Notes under the pieces: generated by a model | The model's input: the letters and a program-made list of their open reading frames with translations, nothing else | Told to the model about the DNA's origin: nothing | Databases searched by the model: none | Program-made: the position numbers and the translations under genes | Shown here: piece by piece, positions 11,657 to 22,175 of the stretch | Numbering within the stretch: position 1 is the stretch's first letter | Layout of the letters: every line of letters starts with the position of its first letter | Assembly (NCBI RefSeq): GCF_000005505.3 | Contig: NC_016133.3 | Coordinates: 42,063,237 to 42,127,236, forward strand | Reading direction: 5' to 3' | DNA length: 64,000 bases | DNA from: Brachypodium distachyon | Taxonomy: Eukaryota > Streptophyta > Magnoliopsida > Poales > Poaceae

Positions 11657-12133
11657 CTAGGCCGCCGCCGGGTCGGGCTGCACGGTCTCGAAGACGACGG
11701 CCAGCAACAGCACGAGCGTCACCAGACACGTCATGGCGAACGACCACAGCAGCAAGTGCTCGGCCACCGCGCACACCCGCGCGTGCCCGAGCCGGCCGCC
11801 GCCGCCGTCCAGCTGATCATGATGACCCGTGTCCGCCGGGATTATCAGGGCGCACCGCACCAGGAATGACGAGACCACGCAGGCGATGAGCGATTGTAAC
11901 GCGAAGAGGGCGTACGCAACGTAGGCCTCCTCCTGCGCCAACAGCTGCGCGGTGCCGGCCACGAGGACGACGGCCAGCGCCATCGCCAGTACTGGCACCG
12001 CGGGCCAGAAGCACGCCTTGGTCTTGCGGTAGCAGTACTCGTACCAACAGCAGCCGGGCGGCGCCAACTCGTGCGCCTTCGTTGTGGGCAGTGGCAGCGG
12101 CGGCTGCAGCTTCTCCACGTCGGCGGCCACCAT
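11657..12133 (-). CDS. small membrane protein, tandem family copy 1 (158 aa)
   Basis: An intact open frame of 158 codons starts at an ATG preceded by CAAAAG, a context shared by copy 2 (14360) and nearly by copy 3 (CAAGAG, 16402). After a Pro/Lys-rich N-terminus comes the family box CCWYEYC (about 27-33). Hydrophobic segments follow at about 42-66, 70-98 and 128-152, giving a predicted three-span membrane protein with a short hydrophilic loop (DTGHHDQLDGGGGR). Shared with the other copies are WYEY, a KxKA motif, VLAAG/VLVAG-x-A and the last hydrophobic segment. I do not recognise a named family. A promoter module lies 100-220 bp upstream. The gene is probably expressed on its own. Confidence 0.7.
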   Translation of the reverse strand: MVAADVEKLQPPLPLPTTKAHELAPPGCCWYEYCYRKTKACFWPAVPVLAMALAVVLVAGTAQLLAQEEAYVAYALFALQSLIACVVSSFLVRCALIIPADTGHHDQLDGGGGRLGHARVCAVAEHLLLWSFAMTCLVTLVLLLAVVFETVQPDPAAA

Positions 12134-12235
12134 CTTTTGCTTAATTTGGTAGCCTGTGACTCTGTGAGTTGCGTCTCGTCTAATCCTTGCGGAGGAGACA
12201 TCGTCTAAAGTATTCCAAGAAAGCCGTAGATTGGA

Positions 12236-12354
12236 CGCGGCAGAACCGAGAAAGGCGTAGTTTAAAATTAGCCGGGGCTTGAAGTTGAACGCCGAGCGGC
12301 CGGGATTAATTTACAAGGCTGCAAGGATGGGCATAAGTCGTGGTATCTTAGGTG
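12236..12354 (-). promoter_or_regulatory. upstream module U1 of the membrane-protein family
   Basis: Read on the minus strand, the module holds a CCCGGCTAATTTTAAACTA segment with a TATA-like AT core (12258-12267), about 125-134 bp before the copy-1 ATG, followed by CTTTCTCGGTTCTGCCGCG. The same blocks precede copy 3 (16513-16573), in altered form copy 2 (14516-14609), and stand alone at 15790-15922. Conservation across copies, together with the AT core, suggests a shared core promoter and 5' UTR. Confidence 0.55.
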
Positions 12355-12384
12355 GCTTTCACAGATTTTATTTTCCCATCTTCC

Positions 12385-13235
12385 TAGAGCATCTTCAGCA
12401 ATGGCCCCCAAAATATGACCCTTACTTGTTGTTTAGGGGCTTCTTCCTAAAAATTTTGGCCCCTATTTTATGTCAATTTTCAACTGTATCTCCTAAATCT
12501 CGGTCCCTATTTTATTTTTCTCTTACACTGACAGATGGGAACCACCTATCTGTGCGTCATCCCCTAAATCTCGTCTTCTTCCTTGACTGTCGCAGTGCCA
12601 TGGCCAGATCGAGCGGCCTCTCCCCATCCCGGTCGTAGGCGGCAGAGGCAGCCCAACCAAGGGCGGCCGCGGCCGCGGCCGTGGGCGGCGCAGCGCGGCG
12701 CGGGGCAAGGTGGAGCGGCGGCGTGCAGAGCGAGGCGTGGCGCGGGGCAAGGAGCGGCGGCGTGCAGAGAGAGGCGCGACGCGAGGCAAGGCGGAGCGGC
12801 GGCAGCGTTCCTGTGTTGGGCGTGCATCGGCGGCGGTGGAGGGAAGCGGCGGCCGGAGTCGGGCAGGAGGTGCCGTTGGGGGTGGAGGTTGGCGGCGTGC
12901 TCGGGGAGGCGGCGGCCCGAGGTCCGAACGCGGCCAACGGGCGGCGGCCAAGTGCGACACGGTGCAAGACGGGGCGACCGGCGGCATGGAGCTCGGGTCA
13001 GAGCCGGGGCATGGTGGCCATGGGGTGACGGGATAGGACGTGCGTGGAAGAAGACATGAGAGAGAAAAAAAGCTGACGTGGACAGAATTAAGGGCTGGCT
13101 CGGGAGCTCCCGAGAAATGTAAGGGCTTTCCTGCTTCAGCGGTTTGAGCAGAGGCCCCGCTGAAAACGATTTTTTGACGTCAGCTCTTAAAAACTGAGTA
13201 GTAGCCTTGCTTAGGAGCCTAGTGAAGATGATCTT
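12385..13235. mobile_element. TIR element with GC-rich interior, between family copies 1 and 2
   Basis: The left end TAGAGCATCTTCAGCAATGG and the right end, whose reverse complement is TAAGATCATCTTCACTAGGC, match imperfectly over about 20 bp. Such GAGCATCT-type ends are common in grass DNA transposons. A 13-bp direct repeat ATCTTAGGTGGCT lies at 12345-12357 and 13231-13243, which may be an insertion duplication with displaced ends. The interior (12600-13040) is strongly GC-rich and open in many frames on both strands, with no recognisable protein. Confidence 0.5.
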
Positions 13236-13899
13236 AGGTGGCTGTAAATAACATTAACCGATGGAGCTCAGGGAATGGTTGGGGATGTTTTTCACTCATG
13301 GAGCGATCAGGACGTAGCCGGAAGGGTGATCTCAGGGCCAAGGTGCACGCCATCTTGATTCTGTTGCTAAGCAGAAGCAGAGCAGGGCTCGGCACTAGCC
13401 AATAGCCATAGCCATGGGGAGAGCTCCTACATGGCCTGGCGCTTGCGGCGGGAACCAGAAGCCTCCGGCGCCCCCAGCCGCGGTATGTTGCACTACGGGG
13501 GGTCCTCACGTGAGGCTTGGCCATTTTTTACAGGGTCTGCCGACGTCAACTTGTTGCTACCATAAATGACCGAAGTTCTGCCATGTAAAAAATTGCGAAC
13601 ATTTTTCTCTAGTGTTTCAATCTCTTCATTAAAATGTACATGCGGTTTCAGTTTGATGCGCACCCAGTAAAGCTACTAAAATTAAAGGCATTATAACTAA
13701 GCACCATTTAGGGATAGAATTTTTATTTTATTTTTGTACCGACGCAAATGCAATTTTCCAATTAGAGCATATAAGCTCGATCAACCATTTTTTTCGTGTG
13801 TTATTTAGATACTTCACTACATACAGCTGTAAAAGATCGATGGTTTCTCAGACGGATATCTAGCAGAATCAGCAAACGGCCGGATCCTCGATCGTGTCG
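13236..13899. other. intergenic between the TIR element and family copy 2
   Basis: No gene seen; an open frame at 13234-13524 on the minus strand has no recognisable features. The stretch at 13620-13800 is AT-rich. Confidence 0.4.
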
Positions 13900-14360
13900 T
13901 CACTGTCCATGGAGCAAGGACCGCACGATCTCAAAGACAAAGGACAAGGCCAACACGAGGAGCGTCGGAAACGCCATGACCAATGACCACACCGCCACTT
14001 GCTCGGCCACCGCGCGCGCCCACGGGAGCACGAGCCGCCGCCACCGGCCGTCCTGATGATCCGGGTTCGGGAGCTCTACCAGCGCTACCATCGACGTGCA
14101 CAAGCAGAAATGGATCGGGATGTACGCGAAAACGAGGTAGTCCAGCAGTCCCCCCACACCACCAGCAGCGCGGTGCCGGCCGCGAGGACGACGACCAGCG
14201 CCAGTGCCGCCGGCCAGGAACACGCCTTCGCCTTGCAGTACTCGTACCACTGGCAGCCGGCCGGCGTCAACTGATCGTCGCCCGCCTTCGTCGTGGGCGG
14301 CGACTGCTGCTGCTGCTGCTTCTCCACGTCGGGATCCGTCGACGACTCGTCGGATACCAT
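13900..14360 (-). pseudogene. membrane protein family copy 2, frameshifted
   Basis: The ATG at 14360 opens a frame with a poly-Gln stretch, then the family boxes QWYEYCKAKA and LVVVLAAGTALLVVWG. After a run of six G (minus strand; CCCCCC within 14130-14160 on the plus strand) the frame goes out of register and soon stops. The other family blocks (LLDYLVFAY, PWARAVAEQVAVWS, VLALSFVFEIV) continue in a second frame to 13900. One additional G in that run would restore register, and alignment with copy 3 (VWADRLDY) supports a single-base loss. This is either a true pseudogene or a homopolymer sequencing/assembly error. The damaged upstream module at 14516-14609 favours the former. Confidence 0.75.
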
Positions 14361-14515
14361 CTTTTGCTTTGGTCCTGCAACTGATATCCTTGTTGCAAGA
14401 TGCTAATAACAGTGTCGGAGACACCGCTCCCGTTGTTTGCGACTCGATGGTGCGAATGCATCAGTTGCATCGTCTAATCGAGAACATTTATGGTGCTGAC
14501 TGCAGATAGGCTCGA

Positions 14516-14609
14516 TCGGCCGCGGCAGAACCAAGAAAGACATAGTGTGAGCCGGCTTAATTTACAAGGCTGCAGGGAATGGGCATAATTCGTGGCATCT
14601 TGGGCATAA
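14516..14609 (-). promoter_or_regulatory. upstream module U2, AT core lost
   Basis: It has the same flanking blocks as the other modules (CTTTCTTGGTTCTGCCGCGG on the minus strand, and TTACAAGGCTGCAGG with GGGCATAA on the plus strand). Where copies 1 and 3 have TTTTAAACTA or TTTTATACTA, this copy reads CACACTATG (14543-14550), and part of the block is deleted. It serves the frameshifted copy 2. Confidence 0.5.
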
Positions 14610-14619
14610 TTGGAAAAAC

Positions 14620-15292
14620 GAGTAAATTGCAGAAACCACTCAACATTGCGAGGCTTATTGCGTAAAACACCCACTATTCGTACATTTTGCGCAAAACACT
14701 TACTATTCGTTGCACATAAGTACTAACTCGAGTTTTAGCGCGTTAACAACGTTTCTGACTGATGGGTCCCACAAGTCAGTGCCAACATGCCATTTCGGCC
14801 TTGCCAGCGTTGATTGGGTCGGGCTGAAGAGGACCTCGTGGTAGTGAGGCGCGACGGGCGGACGGTGCGGCATGACACGGGCGTGCAGGCGGCGTAGGCG
14901 ACGCGGCTCAGGAGCGTGGCGCAGGCTTGCGGGCGGACGCGGCTAGCAGCGCGGTGCAGGCTTGGGGGAATGGGTGGCGCCGCGCGGTGGTGCAACCTGA
15001 CGTGGGCGGTCGCGCGGGACGCGCCCAGATCGCGGACGGACGAGGTGCGCGCCTCCGCCGGCCCGAGGTTCTCTTCGGCCCGGCCCTATCCACGCTGGTA
15101 AGGCCGAGATGGCATGTTGGCAATGACTTGTGGGTCCCATCGGTCAGAAACGTCGTTATCACGCTAAAACTCGGGTTAGGACTTATGTGCAACGGATTAG
15201 ACGAATAGTAAGTGTTTTGCGCAAAAAAGTACGAATAGTGGATGTTTTGCGCAACAAACCTCACAATGATGGGTTCTTCGTGCAATTTCCTC
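14620..15292. mobile_element. Mutator-type MITE with about 210-bp inverted repeats
   Basis: 14620-14830 and 15080-15292 are long inverted repeats. They share, in order, AAATTGCA, CACTATTCGTAC, GCGCAAAACACTTACTATTCG, TGCACATAAGT, GAGTTTTAGCG, AACGACGTTTCTGAC and GCCAACATGCCAT. Flanks TTGGAAAAAC (14610-14619) and TTGAAAAAAG (15293-15302) look like a 9-10-bp target duplication with two mismatches. Long TIRs plus a 9-10-bp duplication fit Mutator-like elements. The GC-rich centre (14840-15070) has no recognisable gene. It inserted directly behind module U2 of copy 2. Confidence 0.8.
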
Positions 15293-15360
15293 TTGAAAAA
15301 AGTGGACCGGTGTTCTAACAAGTAAGGCTCTCGGTTTAAGTTTTAACTGGTGGTCCAAAA

Positions 15361-15418
15361 GTCAGACTTGACAATATGAATAGAAATGGGTCAGACTTGA
15401 CAATATGAATAGAAATGG
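15361..15418. repeat. tandem duplication, 29-bp unit x 2
   Basis: The unit beginning GTCAGACTTGACAATATGAA occurs at 15361-15389 and again, identically, at 15390-15418. A local duplication in non-coding DNA. Confidence 0.9.
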
Positions 15419-15789
15419 GCACATAGTCTCATACATACAAGAATTAAACTTTCTATCGAGGCACATACTCTGAAGTTCATGAACCGCACACCAAACTCAA
15501 CGATATTGGAGTGTCCAATCTATCACATTCCACAAACTTCTTGTGTGTGAAAATACAGGCCATTTTCTAGCATCGCGCTGGACCCGTAGTCCATACTCCT
15601 ACTTCATAGCGTGGAGGCAATTTTCGATCGGCCAGTTTCGGTGGTACGCTAGCTACAGGATTAGTGCTACTGCTACCTGATTTGTGCACCGGTGGATATG
15701 CTTATAATTTTTTACTCTGTTATTAATATTACTTTTATGCTGTGGCATTGATGAAGAGATAGAGATCTTTCTCTTCATATCCACCGCGG

Positions 15790-15922
15790 CCGATCGGCCG
15801 CGGCATAACCAAGAAAGGCATAATAGTACTACAGCAATACAGAATTAGCCGGGGCTTTAACTTGAACGGCGAGCAGGCCGGGCTTAATTTACAAGGGCTG
15901 CAAGAACGGGCATAAATTAATC
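15790..15922 (-). promoter_or_regulatory. orphan upstream module U4, no gene downstream
   Basis: It carries the family blocks GCCGCGGC, AACCAAGAAAGGCATA, ATTAGCCGGGGCTT, TTGAACGGCGAGC, TTAATTTACAAGGGCTGCAAG and CGGGCATAA in the same order as U1. On the minus strand a gene should begin near 15650-15690, but there is no family coding sequence between 15302 and 15790. The AT core is interrupted by an insertion (TACTACAGCAATACAG). Best read as the remnant of a fourth gene copy whose coding part was lost, perhaps when neighbouring DNA was rearranged. Confidence 0.55.
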
Positions 15923-15934
15923 GATCGGCTATAC

Positions 15935-16402
15935 TCATGGCTTGGCTGTCCATTCCGGCGGGGCCCGGGACTCCGCGATAGCCAAGAACATGGCTAGCAG
16001 CAACACGAGCGTCGCCAGAAACAAGACGAGAGCTGATAACACCGCCACATACCCGGCCACCTCGCGCGCCCACGCGAGCACGAGCCGCAGGCACCGTCGG
16101 CCTGCGCAGTCCAGCTGGTCCGGGTCCGGCAGCGCCAACCGCGCTAGCAGCGACGTAAGCACGCAGACGTCGAGGACGCTGAACGCGAAGAAGACGTAGT
16201 CCAAGCGGTCTGCCCACACCGCCAGCTGCGCGATGCCGGCCGCGAGGACGAAGACCAGCGCCAACGCCCCGGGAAAGGACAACGCCTTGGCCCTGGAGTA
16301 CTCGTACCACCGCCCGCAGGCGCCGGCCGCCTTCGTGGTGAGCGGCGGCTGCTGCTTCTCCGGGTCGGGATTATGTTCCGATGGCTGGTCGGCTACTGCC
16401 AT
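15935..16402 (-). CDS. small membrane protein, tandem family copy 3 (155 aa)
   Basis: An intact frame ends at 15935-15937. I start at the ATG at 16402 (MAVADQPSE) because it aligns with the ATGs of copies 1 and 2; an in-frame ATG 30 bp upstream (16432) would add ten residues. Features in order: a hydrophilic N-terminus, the RWYEYSRAKA box, hydrophobic segments with LALVFVLAAGIAQLAVWA, DYVFFAFSVLDVCVLTSLLARLAL and YVAVLSALVLFLATLVLLLAM, and a Pro/Trp/Lys tail. It is a predicted three-span membrane protein of unknown function, closest in the window to copy 2. Module U3 lies about 110-170 bp upstream. Confidence 0.7.
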   Translation of the reverse strand: MAVADQPSEHNPDPEKQQPPLTTKAAGACGRWYEYSRAKALSFPGALALVFVLAAGIAQLAVWADRLDYVFFAFSVLDVCVLTSLLARLALPDPDQLDCAGRRCLRLVLAWAREVAGYVAVLSALVLFLATLVLLLAMFLAIAESRAPPEWTAKP

Positions 16403-16512
16403 CTCTTGCTTTGCTCTCGCTTCCAGCTCCATATCACGTAAAGCACGACACGATTATAGGAGACACCGTATAAATTTGCCTGTATATTGCAAGCAAAGCT
16501 GCAGATAGGCTC

Positions 16513-16573
16513 AATCGGCGGCGGCAGAAGCAAGAAAGGCATAGTATAAAATTAGCCGGGGCTTGATTTTGGA
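16513..16573 (-). promoter_or_regulatory. upstream module U3 of family copy 3
   Basis: On the minus strand it contains CCCGGCTAATTTTATACTAT (AT core at 16542-16551, about 140-149 bp before the ATG), followed by GCCTTTCTTGCTTCTGCCGC. It is the best-preserved TATA-like core of the four modules. Confidence 0.55.
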
Positions 16574-18119
16574 GAATTCTGCTCCTGAGGAATTGTTTGA
16601 TTTCCGCAAGAAGTTTAATCTAATGGAAATCTTCCATTGTTTCTATGACAGCAATGAATAAAGTTTAATCCTTAGAGTAAAGTTTCTGCAGTTTATTTTC
16701 GATTCTTGGAGAACACGAGTGTTTGGATTCTTCAGACTGAGCGCGAGAGAAAATAGCTGGAGTCTAAGCTTTGGGCCTGGCCCGCTAAAAGCAGCCCGCT
16801 CTGAATAACATTGTCCGCTCTTTCCGTTCACGGGCCAGAATGATTGACTACTGGGCCACACATACACACAAGCGTTCCCCTAAAAAAATAAAATACAGAC
16901 AAGCGTTCTGTCGCTACACTCTCTCTGAAGTCTGAACCAGTATAGGAATCTCTAATCTGGAACGAGAAAGGAATGCATAGCATCACTCCACAGACAGTCC
17001 CTGTTTTGAAGCAAGCAAGAAAGAAGAATGCCGATTTGTACTGTGTTCCAAGCAGATTGATGGCGTCGGCGCATCGAGGCATATGCATCTCCGGATCTCC
17101 TCCACAGTACACGAACGAAAACATTGCTTTCACAGATCGGCGAACAGTAGCCATCTGCCGATATTCCTTCCCATAAGAAAGAGATTGGTTTGTTCGGACA
17201 GGATATCGTGTCGCTGGCCACATGAGCTCGATGCGACCAACTCTCATGGATATGAAGGTGAGACATGCCTGCAGTTGAAGACGAAATTCCAATCACAATC
17301 CACCTCTCTTCTTTTTTCTGTCGAACGATTTAGTTTCCTGTGCATGGCAAATCAAGCTCATTCCCAGCGTATAGGCAAGCCGGACTCGGCGTTTCTTGGC
17401 CCAAATTACAAATTGAAATTGTACTACGTGTCTAATTAATATAAGAATAAATACAAGTAAATTATGTCTCCAAAAAAAGGTATTGTCCAGTTAGCCACCG
17501 GAGTATTTTTCTTTTCCTTCTTTCTAAGGCAACATTGGTAGTTCTTACAGGAAAAGAGAACCATATATATAAATAAAATGAAACAAACATGCAAACTGTT
17601 CTGTTCTTTTTTTCTCGTTCGATTCCTCCGGCTTCCTGATCACACGGTTCTTTTTTTTGTTGAGCATATCCTGATCACACAGTTCAATACAGGTGGAAAG
17701 AACCACCATCCTGAAGGCTGACTTTACTCACTTGGACAATCTTCCAGCGACAGGCATAAGGCTACGCTCCATCTGGCATCCTGCATGCCATTGCATCTTA
17801 GAATCTTAAAGGATACTCAAGCAGTACATCCATAAAAAACTTCAGTCTTGATTTCAATGGTTCTATCTAATTATTCGTATTGATAAGTTGTGCACTGCTG
17901 TTTTGCTGAAGGATGGAGATTCAGAGGGTTACTCTGAAGGTGAATTGGCCTAGTGAAAAGGAGAGTAAACCTGATGCAATCGAACCGACTTGGTTCTACA
18001 ACAGAAATATGCACCATCGACCATTGTCGAAGGGCAAGCTTTGGGTCATAGTGATATGATCATTTACGCAGTAGAAAACGACGAAAACATTTCCTTAATT
18101 CTCACCTGGCTCGAGTAAA
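16574..18119. other. intergenic
   Basis: Open frames near 16828-17439 on both strands overlap and resemble nothing known. The part next to 18120 is the 3' flank of the PIRL gene. No repeat or RNA gene recognised. Confidence 0.4.
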
Positions 18120-20219
18120 TCATGTCTCCATGTCTATCCGGTCATGCTTTCTTTTGTTAGGCCTGGAGAAAAAGCAGAACTGAGCCCAAGTCTTCTTTGT
18201 CTTAATTGTCTGTGACTTTGTAGCGTTCTTGGTAGTATGATCAGCCATGTATTGAACAACAGCCTACAAAACATGACAAAAAGAAGAAGTACAGGTCACT
18301 AAACTACGTCGCATATGATGGATAATATATAGTTCAAGGACAGTTAGCTAGAATCACCTGAGCTCCCTTTAAAGCTACCTCCCTTGGTGGAACTTGTAGA
18401 GGATTCTCTTCTGCACGAAGCACCCGGAGATGATGCAGGTTTCCAAAAGAATCTGGAAGAACCCTAATCTGATTATTGCTTATATCCAACTCCTCCAGCA
18501 TCTCAAGGTTGCCAATTGAGCGAGGCAGCTTTTGCATGTCAGCAAAGTTGTTTCCGACATTCAGTTTAACAAGAGAAGTGACAAAGCAAAAGTTTTCAGG
18601 GATTGACTCGAGCTCATTGAAGCTGGCATCAACCTCCTTCAGCTTAGTCAGAGATGCCATTGTAGTTGGAAGGCTCCTGATATTGTTGTACCTCACAGAG
18701 AGTATCTCCAGAGATTCTAGCTTCCCAACAGCCTCTGGAAGTGCCTTCAGATGATTATAGCCTGCTTGCAATTCAACCAGTGAAACACAATGACCAATTG
18801 TGTAAGGCAACTCGTCAAGGTCATTTGTCTCCACCATTAACTTCTTCAGTCTTGTGAGGCTTCCTATTGAATCAGGTAGCGTGACAATCCGGTTTGCACC
18901 CATGTCAAGCTCCTCGAGATTCATCAACCTGCCAAGACTAGAGGGCAATGAAGTAAGCTGATTGCCTCTCAGATCGAGACAAATCAAGCTGCGGAGATCC
19001 CCAATCGATTCAGGGAGAAGAGCGATTCGATTAGCATGAAGATCCAGCTTGGTCAAAGAAGAAAGCTTCCCGATTGCCTCTGGCAAAGCCACAAGCCGGT
19101 TCTCCGAAATATCAAGGGTAACAAGCCCAATAAGCTTTCCAATTGAATCCGGTATCCACTCAATCTGGGCCATGAGCTTTCCCTGGAAGTTGAGATCCCT
19201 AGCGCCTTTCTTCGCAGCCACTTCAATCATGCTAGCTAGCTTAATGAGGCTGAATTTCTCCTTATCATCTCCTGCAAACCAATTCATCAACCAACCAATC
19301 AATCAATATGCACATAATTCCAGCTCCAGCCAACAATACAGGGTTCAATTAATTATCCATTTACAAAACAGTGATTAGTCGATATCTAAGAAATTTCCCA
19401 TTTTGTCCTGGCCTATGTTAAGTATGAATATGCTTCCAATCTATAAAAAAATTGAAGCCACAAAAACATAATAACTTCCATGAGACCATGACAGTACACC
19501 TACACTACATTTCAGCACAATTTTGGCATATAAAGCAAACTTAAAAGTAGAAAGGGCTCACCATAACTGCCATCCACTAGAACCGCCGCGGATTTTGCAG
19601 AGTTTGCGGTAACGGTTCCCCGCGGCGCAAGGGAGCTCGCCGCCGCAACCCCGCCGTCCCACATTGTCGCCTTCGCCTTCTTGACATAGCTGTCATCCAT
19701 GGAGACACGCCCCGTGCCCTTCCCCACCTTCCGCTCCACATTGAACCCGTTGGTGCCCAGAGAGGAGCGGTCCACTGCCGCCACCACGGCGGACGAAGAG
19801 GAGGAGGCGGCAGCGGCAGCAGTCGTCGTCGTGGTGATGCGCGGCGCAGCGCCGGAGGAGGACGAGGGCACGCACTGGGACGCGCGCTGGATGAGGCCGT
19901 CGAAGAGCGCGTGCAACGCGTCGAGCTCGAGGAGCCGTGTGGCGTCACGCTTCTGCTCCCGGCACTGGAAGCCCGCGAGCGCGCGGTGCATCTCCTGCGC
20001 GACGTAGAAGAGCTCCTCGGGGACCACGGGGGACCTCCGCAGGGCCTCCACGGCGTCGAGGCGCGCCCGCTCCTCCCGGTCCGCGGCCCGCGCCAGCGCC
20101 TCGGCCGCCTCCACCTCCTCCAGCGACGGGCGCGCCGGCAGCGACCGGTGAAGCCGCATCACCTCCCCCACCACCCCTTCCACCGTGCCGAACGCCGCCG
20201 CCTCCACCGCGGTGCCCAT
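18120..20219 (-). CDS. PIRL: plant intracellular Ras-group-related LRR protein (PIRL), 571 aa
   Basis: Three exons on the minus strand: 20219-19562, 19271-18358 and 18263-18120, joined at GT-AG sites with the frame kept. The N-terminal third (about 1-220) is Ala/Ser-rich with charged helices and no signal peptide. The second exon encodes about eleven 23-residue leucine-rich repeats of the Ras-binding type, with LPxSIGxLxxLxxLDLxxN consensus, from about 240 to 500. A short basic tail contains [14 protein letters not shown]. PIRLs are cytosolic plant LRR proteins related to animal SHOC2/Ras-binding LRRs; Arabidopsis members act in pollen and gametophyte development. Length and domain order match the family (about 500-580 aa). 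The exact rice-type number (PIRL4/5-like) cannot be fixed here. The start is the first ATG of the GC-rich first exon. Confidence 0.92.
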
Positions 20220-21238
20220 TGCTCCCTCTCTCGGTCTGTCTCCCTCTGCCTCTCTGTATCTCTCTTCTGCACCCAAACGCTCAGGAAATGCAGATCTCCT
20301 CTCCAACCGCCCCCCTGCGCCCCGCCTGCGCTTTATGTAAGCGGCATCCGCCCGTCGCCGGTGCTCTTTCTCGCCATCGCCAACTGCTCCTCACGTGCCG
20401 CCCGTGGTCTCCTCCCCCTCGGATGCCTTCCGGATAAGAAGAACCGCAGACACAGGCACAGGTGTGTGACGCAGATCAAAGCTTTGGACCCCCGGCAAGA
20501 AAAAGCAGATGGCAACTTTTCTCGCGCGTAACCAAATCCAAGAACGCGAGCCGCGCAATTCCCAAATCCCAATGGAAAAACCTACCTTCCTGCCTTCCCG
20601 ACCGACGAACGAACGAGCGAAACAACGCGGTCACTCGCCGGAGGAGCGGCCGGGCAAGAGCAAGATTTGCAGGAACGTGTTAATAATAATTGCCAGCTCC
20701 GGCGGGTGGCGGCCGGGATTTGGGGAATCGGGCTCGCACCGACCGAGCTTCTTCGGTGCGTCCCGTGGGCTGTTCTTGGCGTGCCCCTGGTTTTCTCGGG
20801 GTGGTTTTCTCGGGGTGGGGAGATGGGAAATGGACAGTGCTTACAACTCCATTGGAGCCTCTGCCTGCCTGGGGACGAGAGAGGGAAGCTACTTCTGCTG
20901 CTGATATCCTCTTCTGTTCCTACCTCTGCATTATTATTATACAAGTTCCATTCGGCCCATGGTTTTCTTTTCTTTTCCTGGAGGGAAAAGGGAGAGAAAA
21001 AGCGAGCGGCTTGCTTTTCATCCAGATTGATTTGGCTACCGCTGATGGTACAGAACATCTAAGGTTTCAGATGCTATTTAACACTCGGATACGGCAGATG
21101 CTTAGGTATAAGATGCCATGCTGATTTATTTCACAGATTTGCTATTTATAGGTCAAGCGAGATGATCCACCAAGTTAAACAACATGTAAGTTGAAATCGT
21201 GAAAAAGAATGGATACAAATTTTCACTACTGTTTAGTA

Positions 21239-21354
21239 CTCTCTTCGTTTCATAATTCTTGTCTCAAATTTGCACAAAAATGGATGTATCTATTACTAAA
21301 AAATGTCTAGATGCATGTAAGATTTCGACAAGAATTATGAAACGGAGAAAGTAG
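21239..21354. mobile_element. Stowaway MITE, 116 bp
   Basis: The ends CTCTCTTCGTTTCATAATTC and GAATTATGAAACGGAGAAAG are inverted complements with few mismatches, flanked by TA at 21237-21238 and 21355-21356. Sequence and TA duplication identify a Stowaway element of the type ending in CTCCCTCCGTTTCATAATTC. Confidence 0.88.
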
Positions 21355-21924
21355 TACCAAACAGACGTTCAAAAAGAAAGTAAGAAACGTTAAAAAAAAC
21401 ACAATGTTAGTAGTACTCCCCTGGAGTATTGAAAAAATCAGCAACACTTAATATGGGACGGCGGAGCAGTATTTAAAAAGCTCATATGCTCGTATTGAAA
21501 TTCACAAATCTAAAGCTCCTCTCGCATGTCCCCCTCTTAACTACATGCATTAATTCTCTTGTTTTCCACTCAAGTATTAATATATTTGCATGCATTAACC
21601 CATTTTTGCTTTGGTACTAGTGTTATGCTTTGTTATCTGTGTTTTATCTTGGTCCTGGTGTTTTCAACATTAAATCTGGATCTATTTTATCTTTCTTTAT
21701 TATGCATGGTGCAATAAATAACGTTGGAATACGACGAGAGAGACCAAATGATATTTTGTTTCAAAGACAACATATACAACTATTTTGAAACGAAGAAAGC
21801 ACTTATGGAAAGTTTTCTTCTTATTATTGCGATCTTGGATGGAAGCCTCACATATAGTATAAGCGGAAGAATAACAGTCAAACAGATATGTGATCTTTGT
21901 TTAACTCCTCATGGGTCCAATTAA

Positions 21925-22175
21925 TACTTCCTCCTTTCCAAACTATAAGATGTATAAAATTTGTTGACCGCCAAACTTTCTAAATTTGATCAAATTTATA
22001 GTAAAAAAATATCAAATATCCGTCGTGTCATATCAAAATCACTAGATCCACCATCAAATATGTTTTTGTAGGTAGCATTTTTTTGTAAAGAGCATTAATT
22101 TGATATTTTAATTATATTAAATTTTTAAAATGTTGATTGATGGTCAACAAAAATTTAGTTTGAATAAATGATTTA
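21925..22175. mobile_element. degenerate Stowaway-like MITE
   Basis: Begins TACTTCCTCCTTTCCAAACT, followed by the AT-rich interior common in grass Stowaways (ATTTGATCAAATTTATAG, GTTGACC/GGTCAAC inner inverted pair at about 21962 and 22141). The far end is not cleanly recognisable. Confidence 0.5.

Noticed and set aside
12583..13059. Several overlapping 100-160-codon open frames on both strands
   Set aside because: GC-rich transposon interior with CGGCGG/GCGCGG repeats; open frames in nearly all frames indicate composition, not coding.
17605..17640. GTTCGATTCC, resembling a tRNA T-loop (box B)
   Set aside because: No matching box A, acceptor stem or anticodon arm upstream at the right distance.
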